This document shows positions 1 to 7,057 of a DNA stretch of 14,918 bases, one piece after another (position 1 is the first letter of the stretch; every line of letters starts with the position of its first letter). The translations under genes and the position numbers were made by a program. The notes beneath the pieces were generated by a model. That model was not told the DNA's origin, made no database searches, and worked only from the letters and a program-made list of their open reading frames with translations. Location: the NCBI GenBank assembly GCA_964586835.1, contig CAZPIC010000046.1, forward strand, positions 1 to 14,918, in the 5' to 3' direction. Origin of the DNA: CAZLYF01 sp964586835. GTDB taxonomy: Bacteria; Bacillota; Clostridia; Christensenellales; Aristaeellaceae.

Positions 1-70
1 ATAGGCTAAACGGGAATACTGCCGCTTAGCATCCGACATTTGTGGCGTGCACCCGGAAGGGACTGATATC

Positions 71-99
71 TTGACGAACGCCAGAAATATGTATACTAT
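71..99 (+). promoter_or_regulatory. Putative sigma-A promoter of the polysaccharide operon
   Basis: TTGACG at 71-76 is a five-of-six match to the -35 consensus. Two overlapping -10 choices follow: TATACT at 92-97 (five of six, spacer 15) and TACTAT at 94-99 (four of six, spacer 17). Transcription would begin near 104-107, giving a leader of about 40 bases before the first gene. No other convincing promoter is visible until 10390, so this one probably drives all eight reading frames. Confidence 0.6.
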
Positions 100-145
100 T
101 ATGTCTGAAGTGTGACGAATTGAGGAAGAAAGGGAGGATTCATAT

Positions 146-853
146 ATGCCGCAGTCTGGGATGACATCCAGAGCAGAGTCCCTTTCCGACGATGAATTCC
201 GCCATAAATCTTACAGCGCAGTCTACCAACATGCATGCCGTCTGACTGGATCGGACCATTTAGCGAGCAGCCTCTCTGATCGAGTGATCAAAGAATTGGA
301 ACAGAGACGCCACTCAATTCCGGACTCGGCGGACATCAATGCTTTTCTGATCGGACAGCTTTATCTGTATGTCGCGCGCAATGGCCTTGAAGAAGGTAAC
401 GAAAAACTTACGTACGTGGATCCTCATGGGACGTCTGCGGTCGAGCTGACTGCCGCCTCACCTCTGCCGCAGCAGACCCGGACAGAACCTGCAGGGCTAC
501 AGGCCAACGATCAGCCTGCTTTGCTGCAGGTTTCTGAGCAACTTAAGTCTGAGGCGACTGCTGCTCAGCCGGCGCCAGTGAAGTCCGTGAATGACAAGAA
601 GGCTATTGAAAAGATAGATTACGATGCGAACAGTACCTTATTTTGGACTCCTGATCACGACGCGGATCCTCACACGAAAGAAACACCCGAAGATGATGAG
701 GCTTCAGGATCATCCCTGTACGCGGAAGAGAGCAACCTTGAACCTCGCTATTCACCGGTGCTGAGCGTCATCAATGTGTTGCTGGGCTTGGGCTGTGCAC
801 TGGCTATTGTGTTTTTACTCGTTGAACTGAAGGTTCTTGAACTGCCTTTCTGA
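146..853 (+). CDS. Tail-anchored protein with a sigma-70 region-2-like N-terminal domain
   Basis: A 235-residue protein starting at ATG 146, eight bases after AGGGAGG (131-137). Residues about 17-79 have the pattern of region 2 of ECF sigma factors: an aromatic-rich helix with RLTG, then a helix in the position of the usual 'AeDlvQevf' segment (here ASSLSDRVIKELE), then an 'aWL..iArN'-like segment (INAFLIGQLYLYVARN). The acidic and glutamine residues normally found in the second helix are largely lost, and no region 4 (promoter -35 binding) follows. Residues about 80-200 are acidic, Pro/Gln-rich and probably disordered. Residues about 205-228 form one hydrophobic segment, leaving only seven residues after it, so the protein should be tail-anchored with the sigma-like part in the cytoplasm. 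It is the first gene of the operon. Function is unknown; a sigma-derived scaffold or regulator is possible, and the family match is from pattern only. Confidence 0.7.
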   Translation: MPQSGMTSRAESLSDDEFRHKSYSAVYQHACRLTGSDHLASSLSDRVIKELEQRRHSIPDSADINAFLIGQLYLYVARNGLEEGNEKLTYVDPHGTSAVELTAASPLPQQTRTEPAGLQANDQPALLQVSEQLKSEATAAQPAPVKSVNDKKAIEKIDYDANSTLFWTPDHDADPHTKETPEDDEASGSSLYAEESNLEPRYSPVLSVINVLLGLGCALAIVFLLVELKVLELPF

Positions 854-879
854 ATGACTTCGCAAAGAAGGTGTGCCTG

Positions 880-1650
880 ATGATGACAGACAAAGACATA
901 CCTGCGATTCTTTTCAGGCGCCGATGGCGCAAGTACTATGACGCTTGCGAGGTTGACCTTTACCTAGAAGAAGTCACGCGTGGCTATAAGGCGCAGTGTG
1001 GAAAGCTGGAATCTCTTCAGAAAGAACAGCGTGAGGCGCAGCTTGGGCATAAGGCAACAGAGGAGAGACTGGCTGAACTGGAGCATCGGGCCTTGGAAGC
1101 GGAAAAGGCGGCGAAGAGCGCGACCAAGAAACTGGCGGACATCGAACAGCGGATGCGGGAAGCAGAGGAAGAGGCGAGAGATGCTGTGGAAAGGCTTGAG
1201 AGCACAACGAGCCAGCTGACAAGCCAAAGAGCAGACAATGCCCGGCAGGCGGAGCTTCTGGACCAGCAGGCTGTTGAATTGGTTCGCTTACAGACGAGAA
1301 CGGACCGATTGAATGAACTGATCGTGAAAATCGAAAGCCAGAGCCCTGTCGACCAGTTACTGGATGCCGAGCAGCAAGCCAGGAAGATGCTTGAAAACGC
1401 GAAAGAAAGAAGAGACAGGATTTTCAAGGAAGCCACGCAGAGGCGTACGCGCATGGTGGCAGCCAGCAGGGCGGCATATTTTCACGCAATGCAGTTCAAG
1501 CAGGACTTGACGGACCATTACCAGCGGCTGGAAAAAGAGCTGAACGCATCCCTGGAAGTGCTGCGGGACACCGACAGCATGCATTTCTTTTCTATAGAAG
1601 AAGAAGAGAATCTGGGCATAGATGTTCATCTGGATCGCCAGCTTGAATAG
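880..1650 (+). CDS. DivIVA-like coiled-coil protein
   Basis: A 256-residue protein. I start it at ATG 880 because AAGGTG (868-873) lies six bases upstream; a GTG at 871 in the same frame would overlap that site. The N-terminus has the DivIVA/GpsB membrane-targeting layout: 'DI....F', a basic/aromatic stretch (RRRWRKYY), then 'EVDLYLEEV', matching the family's 'EVd.FLd.v'. Residues about 35-160 are a heptad-rich coiled coil full of Glu, Lys, Ala and Leu. The C-terminal 80 residues form a second helical region, as in many clostridial DivIVA-domain proteins. DivIVA proteins sense curved membrane and recruit partners to poles and septa. In this operon it may position the glycan synthase; that is inference. 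It ends with TAG, 34 bases before the next gene, which shows that TAG terminates translation here. Confidence 0.8.
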   Translation: MMTDKDIPAILFRRRWRKYYDACEVDLYLEEVTRGYKAQCGKLESLQKEQREAQLGHKATEERLAELEHRALEAEKAAKSATKKLADIEQRMREAEEEARDAVERLESTTSQLTSQRADNARQAELLDQQAVELVRLQTRTDRLNELIVKIESQSPVDQLLDAEQQARKMLENAKERRDRIFKEATQRRTRMVAASRAAYFHAMQFKQDLTDHYQRLEKELNASLEVLRDTDSMHFFSIEEEENLGIDVHLDRQLE

Positions 1651-1684
1651 AAAAGCTGCCCGTCTTCTGCCAAAAACGAAGGTT

Positions 1685-2722
1685 ATGAGGCAACTTCCTC
1701 TTCTATTATCGTTGTTGCTTCTTTTTGGCTGTTCCCCAGAAACCCAGCCACTTTTGCGGGAAAGCCCAAGGGTACCCAGGCTGCTTACGTCCCCGCCCCC
1801 GGGGCTTACGAATGAGCCGGCTGAGGTATATGGCAGCGTACTCACTACGGGGCGCGTAATCAGCCTTGTTTTTGAGGGCTATTCCGACGAATACTCTATT
1901 CAGGCTGTGCTGGAGACGCTTCAGACCTATCGTGCGCCGAGCGTTTTTTTCATCAGCGGAATCGTGGCGGACGAACATCCCGATGTCGTTCGAAAAATCA
2001 CCCAAAGCGGATATTTTGTTGGCAATTATGGCTTGAACGCGCCGAAAAACATGCAGGATATGGATGTGTGGGACAGCGTATACCAGTTTCGCCGCGGGCA
2101 GGAGTTGGTTCGAGCAGCCGCAGGCGTTGTTCCGACCCTGTTTAGGTGCAACGGTTCAAAATACACCCGGGAGCTTCTAAAAGCAGCGAGTTTTGCCGGG
2201 CTTGAGGCAGGCATTCTTCCATCCGAATATCTGAACCATCGCAGCTTTTCTCAGGAAGAAGATGCGCGGGTGTACGCACGAAGGATTTTTCCCGGGGCCA
2301 TCGTGTCCATCAAACTCGGACAAGAGCTAGACGCGGAGGAATATCAACGCGCCATCGAGAGCATGGATAACCTGGCCGTCGACCCTCCGCCTCATCTGTC
2401 TGACGATATGGAAGAAATCATCCGCATACGATATGAAAATGTTTCGCGGGTCACATCTTGGCTATTAGAAGCCCTTACGGACGAAGGCTATACTCTTGTT
2501 CTCCCTGAGATGCTGCAGGCGGATCGAATCACGATGTTTGACGCACCAATGGACCTGGATTCGGAGACGCGCGCGAGGTTGGACGTGGCCGCAGGCAGCC
2601 TCCCTGTTACTGAAAGACCGCTGGGCTCTCAGGCAGGTTCAGTGGCAGTGGACTTCTCTGGTGGAGGCGTTGTCATGGTGGGTGACGCCATCACCAGCGG
2701 GCTGGAAGATTATGTTTCCTAG
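1685..2722 (+). CDS. Lipoprotein with degenerate NodB domain and truncated SGNH domain
   Basis: A 345-residue product. I choose ATG 1685 because it gives a compact lipoprotein signal peptide (MRQLPLLLSLLLLFGC, lipidated Cys16); the in-frame ATG 1622 would add a basic stretch overlapping the previous gene. GAAGG (1678-1682) is only two bases upstream, so initiation may be weak. Residues about 57-290 follow the NodB polysaccharide deacetylase fold ('VISLVFEG', 'PSVFFISG', 'GYFVGNYG', 'LFRCNG'). The catalytic TFDDG is replaced by VFEGY (Glu64), and the metal-binding HxxxH region has no His, so deacetylase activity is unlikely. From about residue 325 an SGNH domain begins ('VVMVGDAITSGLEDYV'); its block-I serine is Ala335. 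The frame stops at TAG 2720-2722 and continues open as the next entry. It may be a binding or scaffold subunit, or a decaying gene. Confidence 0.75.
   Translation: MRQLPLLLSLLLLFGCSPETQPLLRESPRVPRLLTSPPPGLTNEPAEVYGSVLTTGRVISLVFEGYSDEYSIQAVLETLQTYRAPSVFFISGIVADEHPDVVRKITQSGYFVGNYGLNAPKNMQDMDVWDSVYQFRRGQELVRAAAGVVPTLFRCNGSKYTRELLKAASFAGLEAGILPSEYLNHRSFSQEEDARVYARRIFPGAIVSIKLGQELDAEEYQRAIESMDNLAVDPPPHLSDDMEEIIRIRYENVSRVTSWLLEALTDEGYTLVLPEMLQADRITMFDAPMDLDSETRARLDVAAGSLPVTERPLGSQAGSVAVDFSGGGVVMVGDAITSGLEDYVS
2720..2722 (+). other. In-frame amber codon splitting an SGNH domain
   Basis: TAG lies in the same frame as the upstream NodB-SGNH gene and the downstream SGNH remainder. Seventeen residues downstream the protein resumes with family-like sequence (GDTRFFASVTMGVRDAL), which fits the segment after block I of clostridial SGNH proteins. 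One base change (for example CAG to TAG) would explain it. Confidence 0.8.
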
Positions 2723-2730
2723 CGGCGCTT

Positions 2731-2737
2731 AGAGGAA
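2731..2737 (+). promoter_or_regulatory. Possible reinitiation ribosome binding site
   Basis: AGAGGAA lies nine bases before ATG 2747 and nine to fifteen bases after the amber codon. It could let ribosomes reinitiate so that the second part of the SGNH domain is made as a separate chain. Confidence 0.4.
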
Positions 2738-2746
2738 CCGGGATAT

Positions 2747-3265
2747 ATGGGGGATACCCGTTTTTTTGCCTCCGTGACCATGGGCGTCCGAGACGCGCTG
2801 ATGTCTGTCACGGACAGATCGGTTCATCCGGAGGTGGAGGGTAGAAAAATGACCCTGCCAGCTGCCCTGAGTGCGTTGGGCGCGAAGACGGTGCTTTTAA
2901 TGCCTGGGCTTTCGGATGTACGGCAATATTCTAAAGACGTGTTGATCAATGCCCTGAAGATGATGGTTTACCAGATCCGGGGTAAAAATCCCGATATCCG
3001 GATTGTCGTGCAATCCATACCTCCGGGAATGGCGACTAAAACTCAGAGCCCTGACAACAGGGAGATCTTCTTGTATAATCTGGAGGTATACAGATTTTGT
3101 GCCTCTTATGGTATCCCCTTTATTGACGTGGCGTTTGCTCTTCGTGACGGTGATGGCAACTTGCCTGAGAAACTGTGTCTGGACCCGGACACCCAAAGGT
3201 TCCGCCTCAATGACGAAGGCTGTCTCGTCTGGATTGATTGCATCCGAAACGGTTTACCACCCTGA
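2747..3265 (+). CDS. SGNH-like domain, C-terminal part, catalytic residues lost
   Basis: A 172-residue frame continuing the SGNH fold begun before the TAG. Visible core pieces are 'TVLLMPGLSDV' (usual GxND block; here Gly-Leu-Ser-Asp), a long helix, 'IRIVVQSIPP' (core strand), 'YGIPFIDV', and 'RFRLNDEGCLVWID', which occupies the DxxH / 'HLn.eGy..W' position with Arg in place of the catalytic His. Together with Ala335 upstream, Ser, Asn and His are all replaced, so acyl-esterase activity is unlikely. With no signal peptide of its own it would stay in the cytoplasm unless joined to the upstream lipoprotein, which argues that the two frames were one gene of about 526 codons. After Arg (codon 3245-3247) the next frame reads on in a protein-like way, so a second lesion is possible. 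Confidence 0.7.
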   Translation: MGDTRFFASVTMGVRDALMSVTDRSVHPEVEGRKMTLPAALSALGAKTVLLMPGLSDVRQYSKDVLINALKMMVYQIRGKNPDIRIVVQSIPPGMATKTQSPDNREIFLYNLEVYRFCASYGIPFIDVAFALRDGDGNLPEKLCLDPDTQRFRLNDEGCLVWIDCIRNGLPP

Positions 3266-3413
3266 CATTGTCTTAAGAACGCTGGAGGCTGTTAAGTTGG
3301 CTGCAAAGAAAATGATTGTTGACCAGATGCTTAAGCCTTTGCCTGACAGGCGCCTTCTGTCCAACGTCCCGGACCCAGGTCGGATACGTGCTGTGAAGGA
3401 CAGGAGGGATAAC
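3266..3413 (+). other. 148-base gap, open in the frame of the PilZ-GT2 gene
   Basis: The other gaps in this operon are 14-34 bases. Here the frame of the downstream gene is open from 3003, and from about 3249 it reads TVYHPDIVLRTLEAVKLAAKK, less Trp/Cys-rich than the out-of-frame sequence before it. It may be the displaced C-terminal tail of the SGNH protein. No promoter or hairpin stands out. Confidence 0.35.
3402..3408 (+). promoter_or_regulatory. Ribosome binding site fixing the PilZ-GT2 start
   Basis: AGGAGGG, five bases before ATG 3414. Upstream in-frame candidates such as ATG 3312 and ATG 3327 lack a comparable site, so translation should begin at 3414 although the frame is open much further upstream. 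Confidence 0.75.
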
Positions 3414-5099
3414 ATGTCGGAGGACAAGCGCAAGCCACAGCATGCCCGCTATGCCGGTCAGCGCTATGAAACCCGGTTTCCAGTACGCATCCGGATGGGA
3501 AAGACAGGGTTTGTCACCCTGAGCGCGGACTGCCTGGACATTTCACAAACAGGCATGCGCATGAAGATAATGGAGGACATCGCCCGGCTGAAGCCCGGAA
3601 CGCGTGGCACGCTCAGCTTCAAGCTGAAACCCGGGATGCTGCAGGAAGGGATGGAAAAAAGATATCGCGTACGCGCGAAAATTGTGCGGATACAGGTAAA
3701 GGAGCGCATCCTGGCAGTTCAGTTTGATAAGCCCCTATACGCCTATCGACGCAGGGCCAAGGAGGTTTTTCTCGCAGTACTCGCCTCTCATTTCATGTTT
3801 CTGGTAGCGCTTGTAATAGGGTTAATGCGGACTGAGAGCATCATGCTGTTTTCACAAAACAGGCTGCTTTATTCTTACTCCATCATGACAGCAGCCTTTC
3901 TGATTAGCAGATACCTGTTCGGGCTGCTGTATCATCCCTTCCCGGTGGATCTTGAGTACACGCCCGGAATTACGATCGTGATCCCCTGTTTTAACGAGGA
4001 GAAATACATCGAAAGGACAATTCTTAGCTGCGTTGACCAGGATTATCCGGTAGACAAGCTGGAGATCATCATTGTGGACGACGGCTCAACCGACCGTTCC
4101 GTGGAGGCGATCAAGGACACGGTCCGGAAGCTCTGGCAGGTCAGTGATCGCTACTTTCTTAAAACCCGTGTCAGGGTATTTTTCCAAAAAATCAATCGGG
4201 GAAAGCGGGAAGCTATGGCACTGGGCATCCGCAACGCACGCACAGAACTGGTGGCCTTTGTCGATTCGGACAGCTTCCTCGATCCTGATGCCATCCGAAA
4301 CCTGGTTCAGCCTATGGCAGATCCCAAGATGGCGGGCGTTTCTGGAAGAACAGACGTGGTCAACGCCTACACGAACTGGCTGACCAAGATGCAAACCGTG
4401 CGCTACTATATCTCCTTTCGTATATTCAAAGCGGCGGAAGCTTATTTCAGCGCGGTGATGTGCCTGTCTGGCCCGTTGTCCTGCTATCGACTGTCGGTTG
4501 TCCGCGAGGTTGCGGATGAATGGCTGAATCAAACCTTCATGGGGCGAAAGGCAACCTTTGGGGACGACCGCAGCCTAACGAACTTCGTTGTAAGAAAACA
4601 TCGGACATATTATCAGGATACCGCCATCTGTTCTACCTTAGTGCCCAACAATCATAAAGTCTTTCTCAAGCAGCAGATGAGATGGAAACGATCCTGGCTC
4701 CGTGAGAGCTTGAAGGCCGGGACGTTTATGTGGCGCAAGGAACCCATCATGGCCCTATCGTTTTACTTCGGGCTTCTGATCCCGCTGATTGCCCCTATGA
4801 TCGTGTTGTACAACCTGATCTATGTCCCTGTGGTACTACATATTTATCCGATTACTTTTTTGCTGGGCATCCTGCTGATGTCTTTTCTGATGAGCTTTGC
4901 GCAGCTGCTGTTAAAAAAGAGCAGCTTGTGGGTGTATGGAATCTGGTTTTGTCTGTACTATGAAGCTGTTTTACTCTGGCAGATGCCTTATGCGTGGTTG
5001 ACATTCTGGGTGTCGGATTGGGGAACGAGAGGCAGTGGGAAAAAGAGCAAGATGAAGGCGGACAAACCCGCTGCTGGTGCAGAAAAACAGTTAGCGTGA
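3414..5099 (+). CDS. PilZ-GT2 fusion: c-di-GMP-responsive processive polysaccharide synthase
   Basis: A 561-residue membrane protein. Residues about 12-115 are a PilZ domain with both c-di-GMP contacts intact: RYETR (17-21, RxxxR) and DISQTG (42-47, DxSxxG). Two membrane segments follow (about 119-138 and 151-172), then a GT2 catalytic domain (about 184-430) with DDGS (222-225), DSD (284-286, the DxD metal site), 'LSGPLSCYR' (351-359), GDDR (383-386, acceptor/base motif) and QQMRW (420-424, QxxRW of processive enzymes). About three to four membrane segments follow (446-525). The GDDR-SLTN and SGPL-YR forms resemble hyaluronan synthase and NodC more than BcsA, whose corresponding motif is TED and whose PilZ domain is C-terminal. 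Likely role: polymerise a UDP-sugar, plausibly UDP-GlcNAc, and extrude the chain when c-di-GMP is bound. Substrate is inference from the NodB and GH18 neighbours. Confidence 0.9.
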   Translation: MSEDKRKPQHARYAGQRYETRFPVRIRMGKTGFVTLSADCLDISQTGMRMKIMEDIARLKPGTRGTLSFKLKPGMLQEGMEKRYRVRAKIVRIQVKERILAVQFDKPLYAYRRRAKEVFLAVLASHFMFLVALVIGLMRTESIMLFSQNRLLYSYSIMTAAFLISRYLFGLLYHPFPVDLEYTPGITIVIPCFNEEKYIERTILSCVDQDYPVDKLEIIIVDDGSTDRSVEAIKDTVRKLWQVSDRYFLKTRVRVFFQKINRGKREAMALGIRNARTELVAFVDSDSFLDPDAIRNLVQPMADPKMAGVSGRTDVVNAYTNWLTKMQTVRYYISFRIFKAAEAYFSAVMCLSGPLSCYRLSVVREVADEWLNQTFMGRKATFGDDRSLTNFVVRKHRTYYQDTAICSTLVPNNHKVFLKQQMRWKRSWLRESLKAGTFMWRKEPIMALSFYFGLLIPLIAPMIVLYNLIYVPVVLHIYPITFLLGILLMSFLMSFAQLLLKKSSLWVYGIWFCLYYEAVLLWQMPYAWLTFWVSDWGTRGSGKKSKMKADKPAAGAEKQLA

Positions 5100-5109
5100 G
5101 TGGACGCTG

Positions 5110-5117
5110 AAGGAGGT
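5110..5117 (+). promoter_or_regulatory. Ribosome binding site for a TTG start
   Basis: AAGGAGGT is a very strong Shine-Dalgarno, ten bases before TTG 5128. No ATG or GTG lies at a suitable distance in frame, so the next gene probably starts at this TTG. Confidence 0.65.
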
Positions 5118-5127
5118 TTGTCCCTTC

Positions 5128-7041
5128 TTGGACGAACGCAAGGAGCAAGCGGTCATCTCCCCAAAAACACGAAAGTTTCTAAGGCGGAAGGATCGCACCA
5201 AAGCCATCCGGACGACCGTGCAGATTGTGCTGTTGTGTCTGTTCGCGGCTTGGGGTGTCCGGTCTGTACTGCCTGAGCGGCAGATGAACCTTGTTGATCC
5301 AGACGATGTAGACGCGTACGGGCTTTCCAGGGACACTCCGATGGGAAACCACTTTATTGCCCTTTCCTACCCTGGCCTTACCACATCGCAACGTTTATCC
5401 AGCAGGGTTGTGAACAATACAGAGTTTCAGAAGCAGATGGATGCGTTGCGAGCTTCCGGCTATGTGACCATCTCTCAGGAGGACATCCGAGACTTCTATC
5501 TTTACGGGAAAGTACTCCCCTCGAAATCCCTTTTCCTGGTTTTCGAGGACGGGATTCGGGACACCCCAGCGCTTGCGCAAAAAGCCTTGGACAAGCACGG
5601 CTACCGGGCGACGGTCTGCACATACGCTAACAGTCTCAATGAGAGAAGGACGAAGTACATCACTGCCTCCGACCTGAGGTCCTTGCTTAAGAATCAGCGT
5701 TGGGAACTGGGCACTAACGGGTATCGCCTATCCTACATCAATGTCTACGACCGCTACGGTAACTATTTTGGCCACCTGAATGGGAATGAATATGTTAGCA
5801 TATATACTCATCTCTGGCGCGACTACAACCACTATTTGATGGATTACAAGCGGGACGAGGACCGATTGCGCCAGGAGAACGAAGCGCAACTCAGGGCACG
5901 CATCAGCAAGGATTACGAGCTTATGGGGGCAGCCTACCGGGAAGCGGTTGGTTTTGTCCCGGGGCTCTATATCCTGATGCATTCCAACACGGGAGCCTTT
6001 GGAACGCATCCGGTTGCCAGCAACGCCAATCGTGACGGTATGTACAGCTTGTTTACCATGAACTTCAACCGTCAGGGAACCTGTTTGAATACCCGGGATT
6101 CCTCTATTTACGACCTATCTCGTCTGCAGGTGCAAAGCTATTTTTCGACAAATCATTTGCTGATGCGCATATGGGATGATACGGGCGCCCATCTGTCGTT
6201 TGTCACAGGCGATGAGGAGGCAGCACAGGACTGGTACCTGGATGATGGGGTGGCGGAATATGGAAAGGATCGGATTATCCTGACTTCCAACCCCCGGGGT
6301 CGGGGTCACATCACGTTGAAACACCAACTCTTTTCCGACCTGGATTTGACGGTAACCCTTCAGGGAAACCTCTTGGGGAGCCAAAGCGTTTACTTGCGGA
6401 CAGACCGGACCTTTCTTCAGGGGATCCAGGTGGCTTTGGAGGACAATCATATCGTGGTTCGAAACTTGGGTAGCGAAAGGAGGGAGCTGTTGCACCAAGA
6501 TCTGATGAACTTTGATGGCGGACCCTTTTTATCCGTGCAGGAAGACGAATACAATGGCCTGGTCGCACTTCAGGAAGCGCTGATAGCCTTTGACGAAGAC
6601 CCGCAGCGCGTTGCGGTGGCAAGCGCTGAATTGTCGCGCTTAAATGAACTTCAACCGCTGTCGCTGACCCTCGGCGGAACGCCCTTCTATCCTCCTGTAG
6701 ACCTGGCAGACCGGGGCAGTCGGATCCTGCGTATTCGCTTGGAGGGCTCCCGCTTGAGCATATGGGTGGATGGACACTGCGTTGCAGAACGCCTTCAGGT
6801 ACAGGTGCCCCTCTTTGGTTCCCTGGCTCTGGGGGCTGAAGTCTTCCCCGGAATGGAGCGCAGCCAGCGGTTTATATACGATGATGTCTATGATGCGGTA
6901 TTTGTAAACCTTGTGATCCGCCATCCTCAGGAGATGGAGAGGATGCTATACAAATATGAGCGGGCCTCGCGGGAAACACTAAACACCCGCATCATTACCT
7001 GGGTCCGGTCGATTGTAGAGTTCATCGGTGATTATTTCTGA
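5128..7041 (+). CDS. Membrane-anchored PgaB/IcaB-like NodB protein with C-terminal beta module
   Basis: A 637-residue protein with TTG start. Residues 27-49 are a signal anchor, placing the rest outside the cell. Residues about 70-340 follow the PgaB/IcaB-type NodB layout: 'NHFIALSYPG', 'F..QMDALRASGYVTIS', 'LPSKSLFLVFEDG' and a C-terminal 'ILMHSNTGAFG' (His285). The metal-site Asp141 of the (D/E)DG motif is present, but the first Asp is Glu140, and the usual HxxxH is replaced by the His-free stretch TNGYRLSY (196-203), so hydrolysis is doubtful. Residues about 345-610 are beta-rich and end in a strand pattern like LamG/concanavalin-type sugar-binding folds ('RILRIRLEGSRLSIWVDG', 'YDAVFVNLVI'). 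It may bind or guide the nascent polymer, as PgaB does for PNAG. It begins 28 bases after the synthase gene and ends 16 bases before the glycosidase gene. Confidence 0.75.
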   Translation: MDERKEQAVISPKTRKFLRRKDRTKAIRTTVQIVLLCLFAAWGVRSVLPERQMNLVDPDDVDAYGLSRDTPMGNHFIALSYPGLTTSQRLSSRVVNNTEFQKQMDALRASGYVTISQEDIRDFYLYGKVLPSKSLFLVFEDGIRDTPALAQKALDKHGYRATVCTYANSLNERRTKYITASDLRSLLKNQRWELGTNGYRLSYINVYDRYGNYFGHLNGNEYVSIYTHLWRDYNHYLMDYKRDEDRLRQENEAQLRARISKDYELMGAAYREAVGFVPGLYILMHSNTGAFGTHPVASNANRDGMYSLFTMNFNRQGTCLNTRDSSIYDLSRLQVQSYFSTNHLLMRIWDDTGAHLSFVTGDEEAAQDWYLDDGVAEYGKDRIILTSNPRGRGHITLKHQLFSDLDLTVTLQGNLLGSQSVYLRTDRTFLQGIQVALEDNHIVVRNLGSERRELLHQDLMNFDGGPFLSVQEDEYNGLVALQEALIAFDEDPQRVAVASAELSRLNELQPLSLTLGGTPFYPPVDLADRGSRILRIRLEGSRLSIWVDGHCVAERLQVQVPLFGSLALGAEVFPGMERSQRFIYDDVYDAVFVNLVIRHPQEMERMLYKYERASRETLNTRIITWVRSIVEFIGDYF

Positions 7042-7057
7042 CCGGAGGATGCAAAGC

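Noticed and set aside
1017..1454. 145-codon minus-strand frame opposite the DivIVA-like gene
   Set aside because: It is the Ser/Cys-rich mirror of a Glu/Lys/Ala coiled-coil coding strand and has no ribosome binding site.
3003..3413. Upstream part of the long frame leading into PilZ-GT2
   Set aside because: Up to about 3245 it is Trp/Cys/Arg-rich shadow sequence of the SGNH gene; the strong AGGAGGG before ATG 3414 marks the real start.
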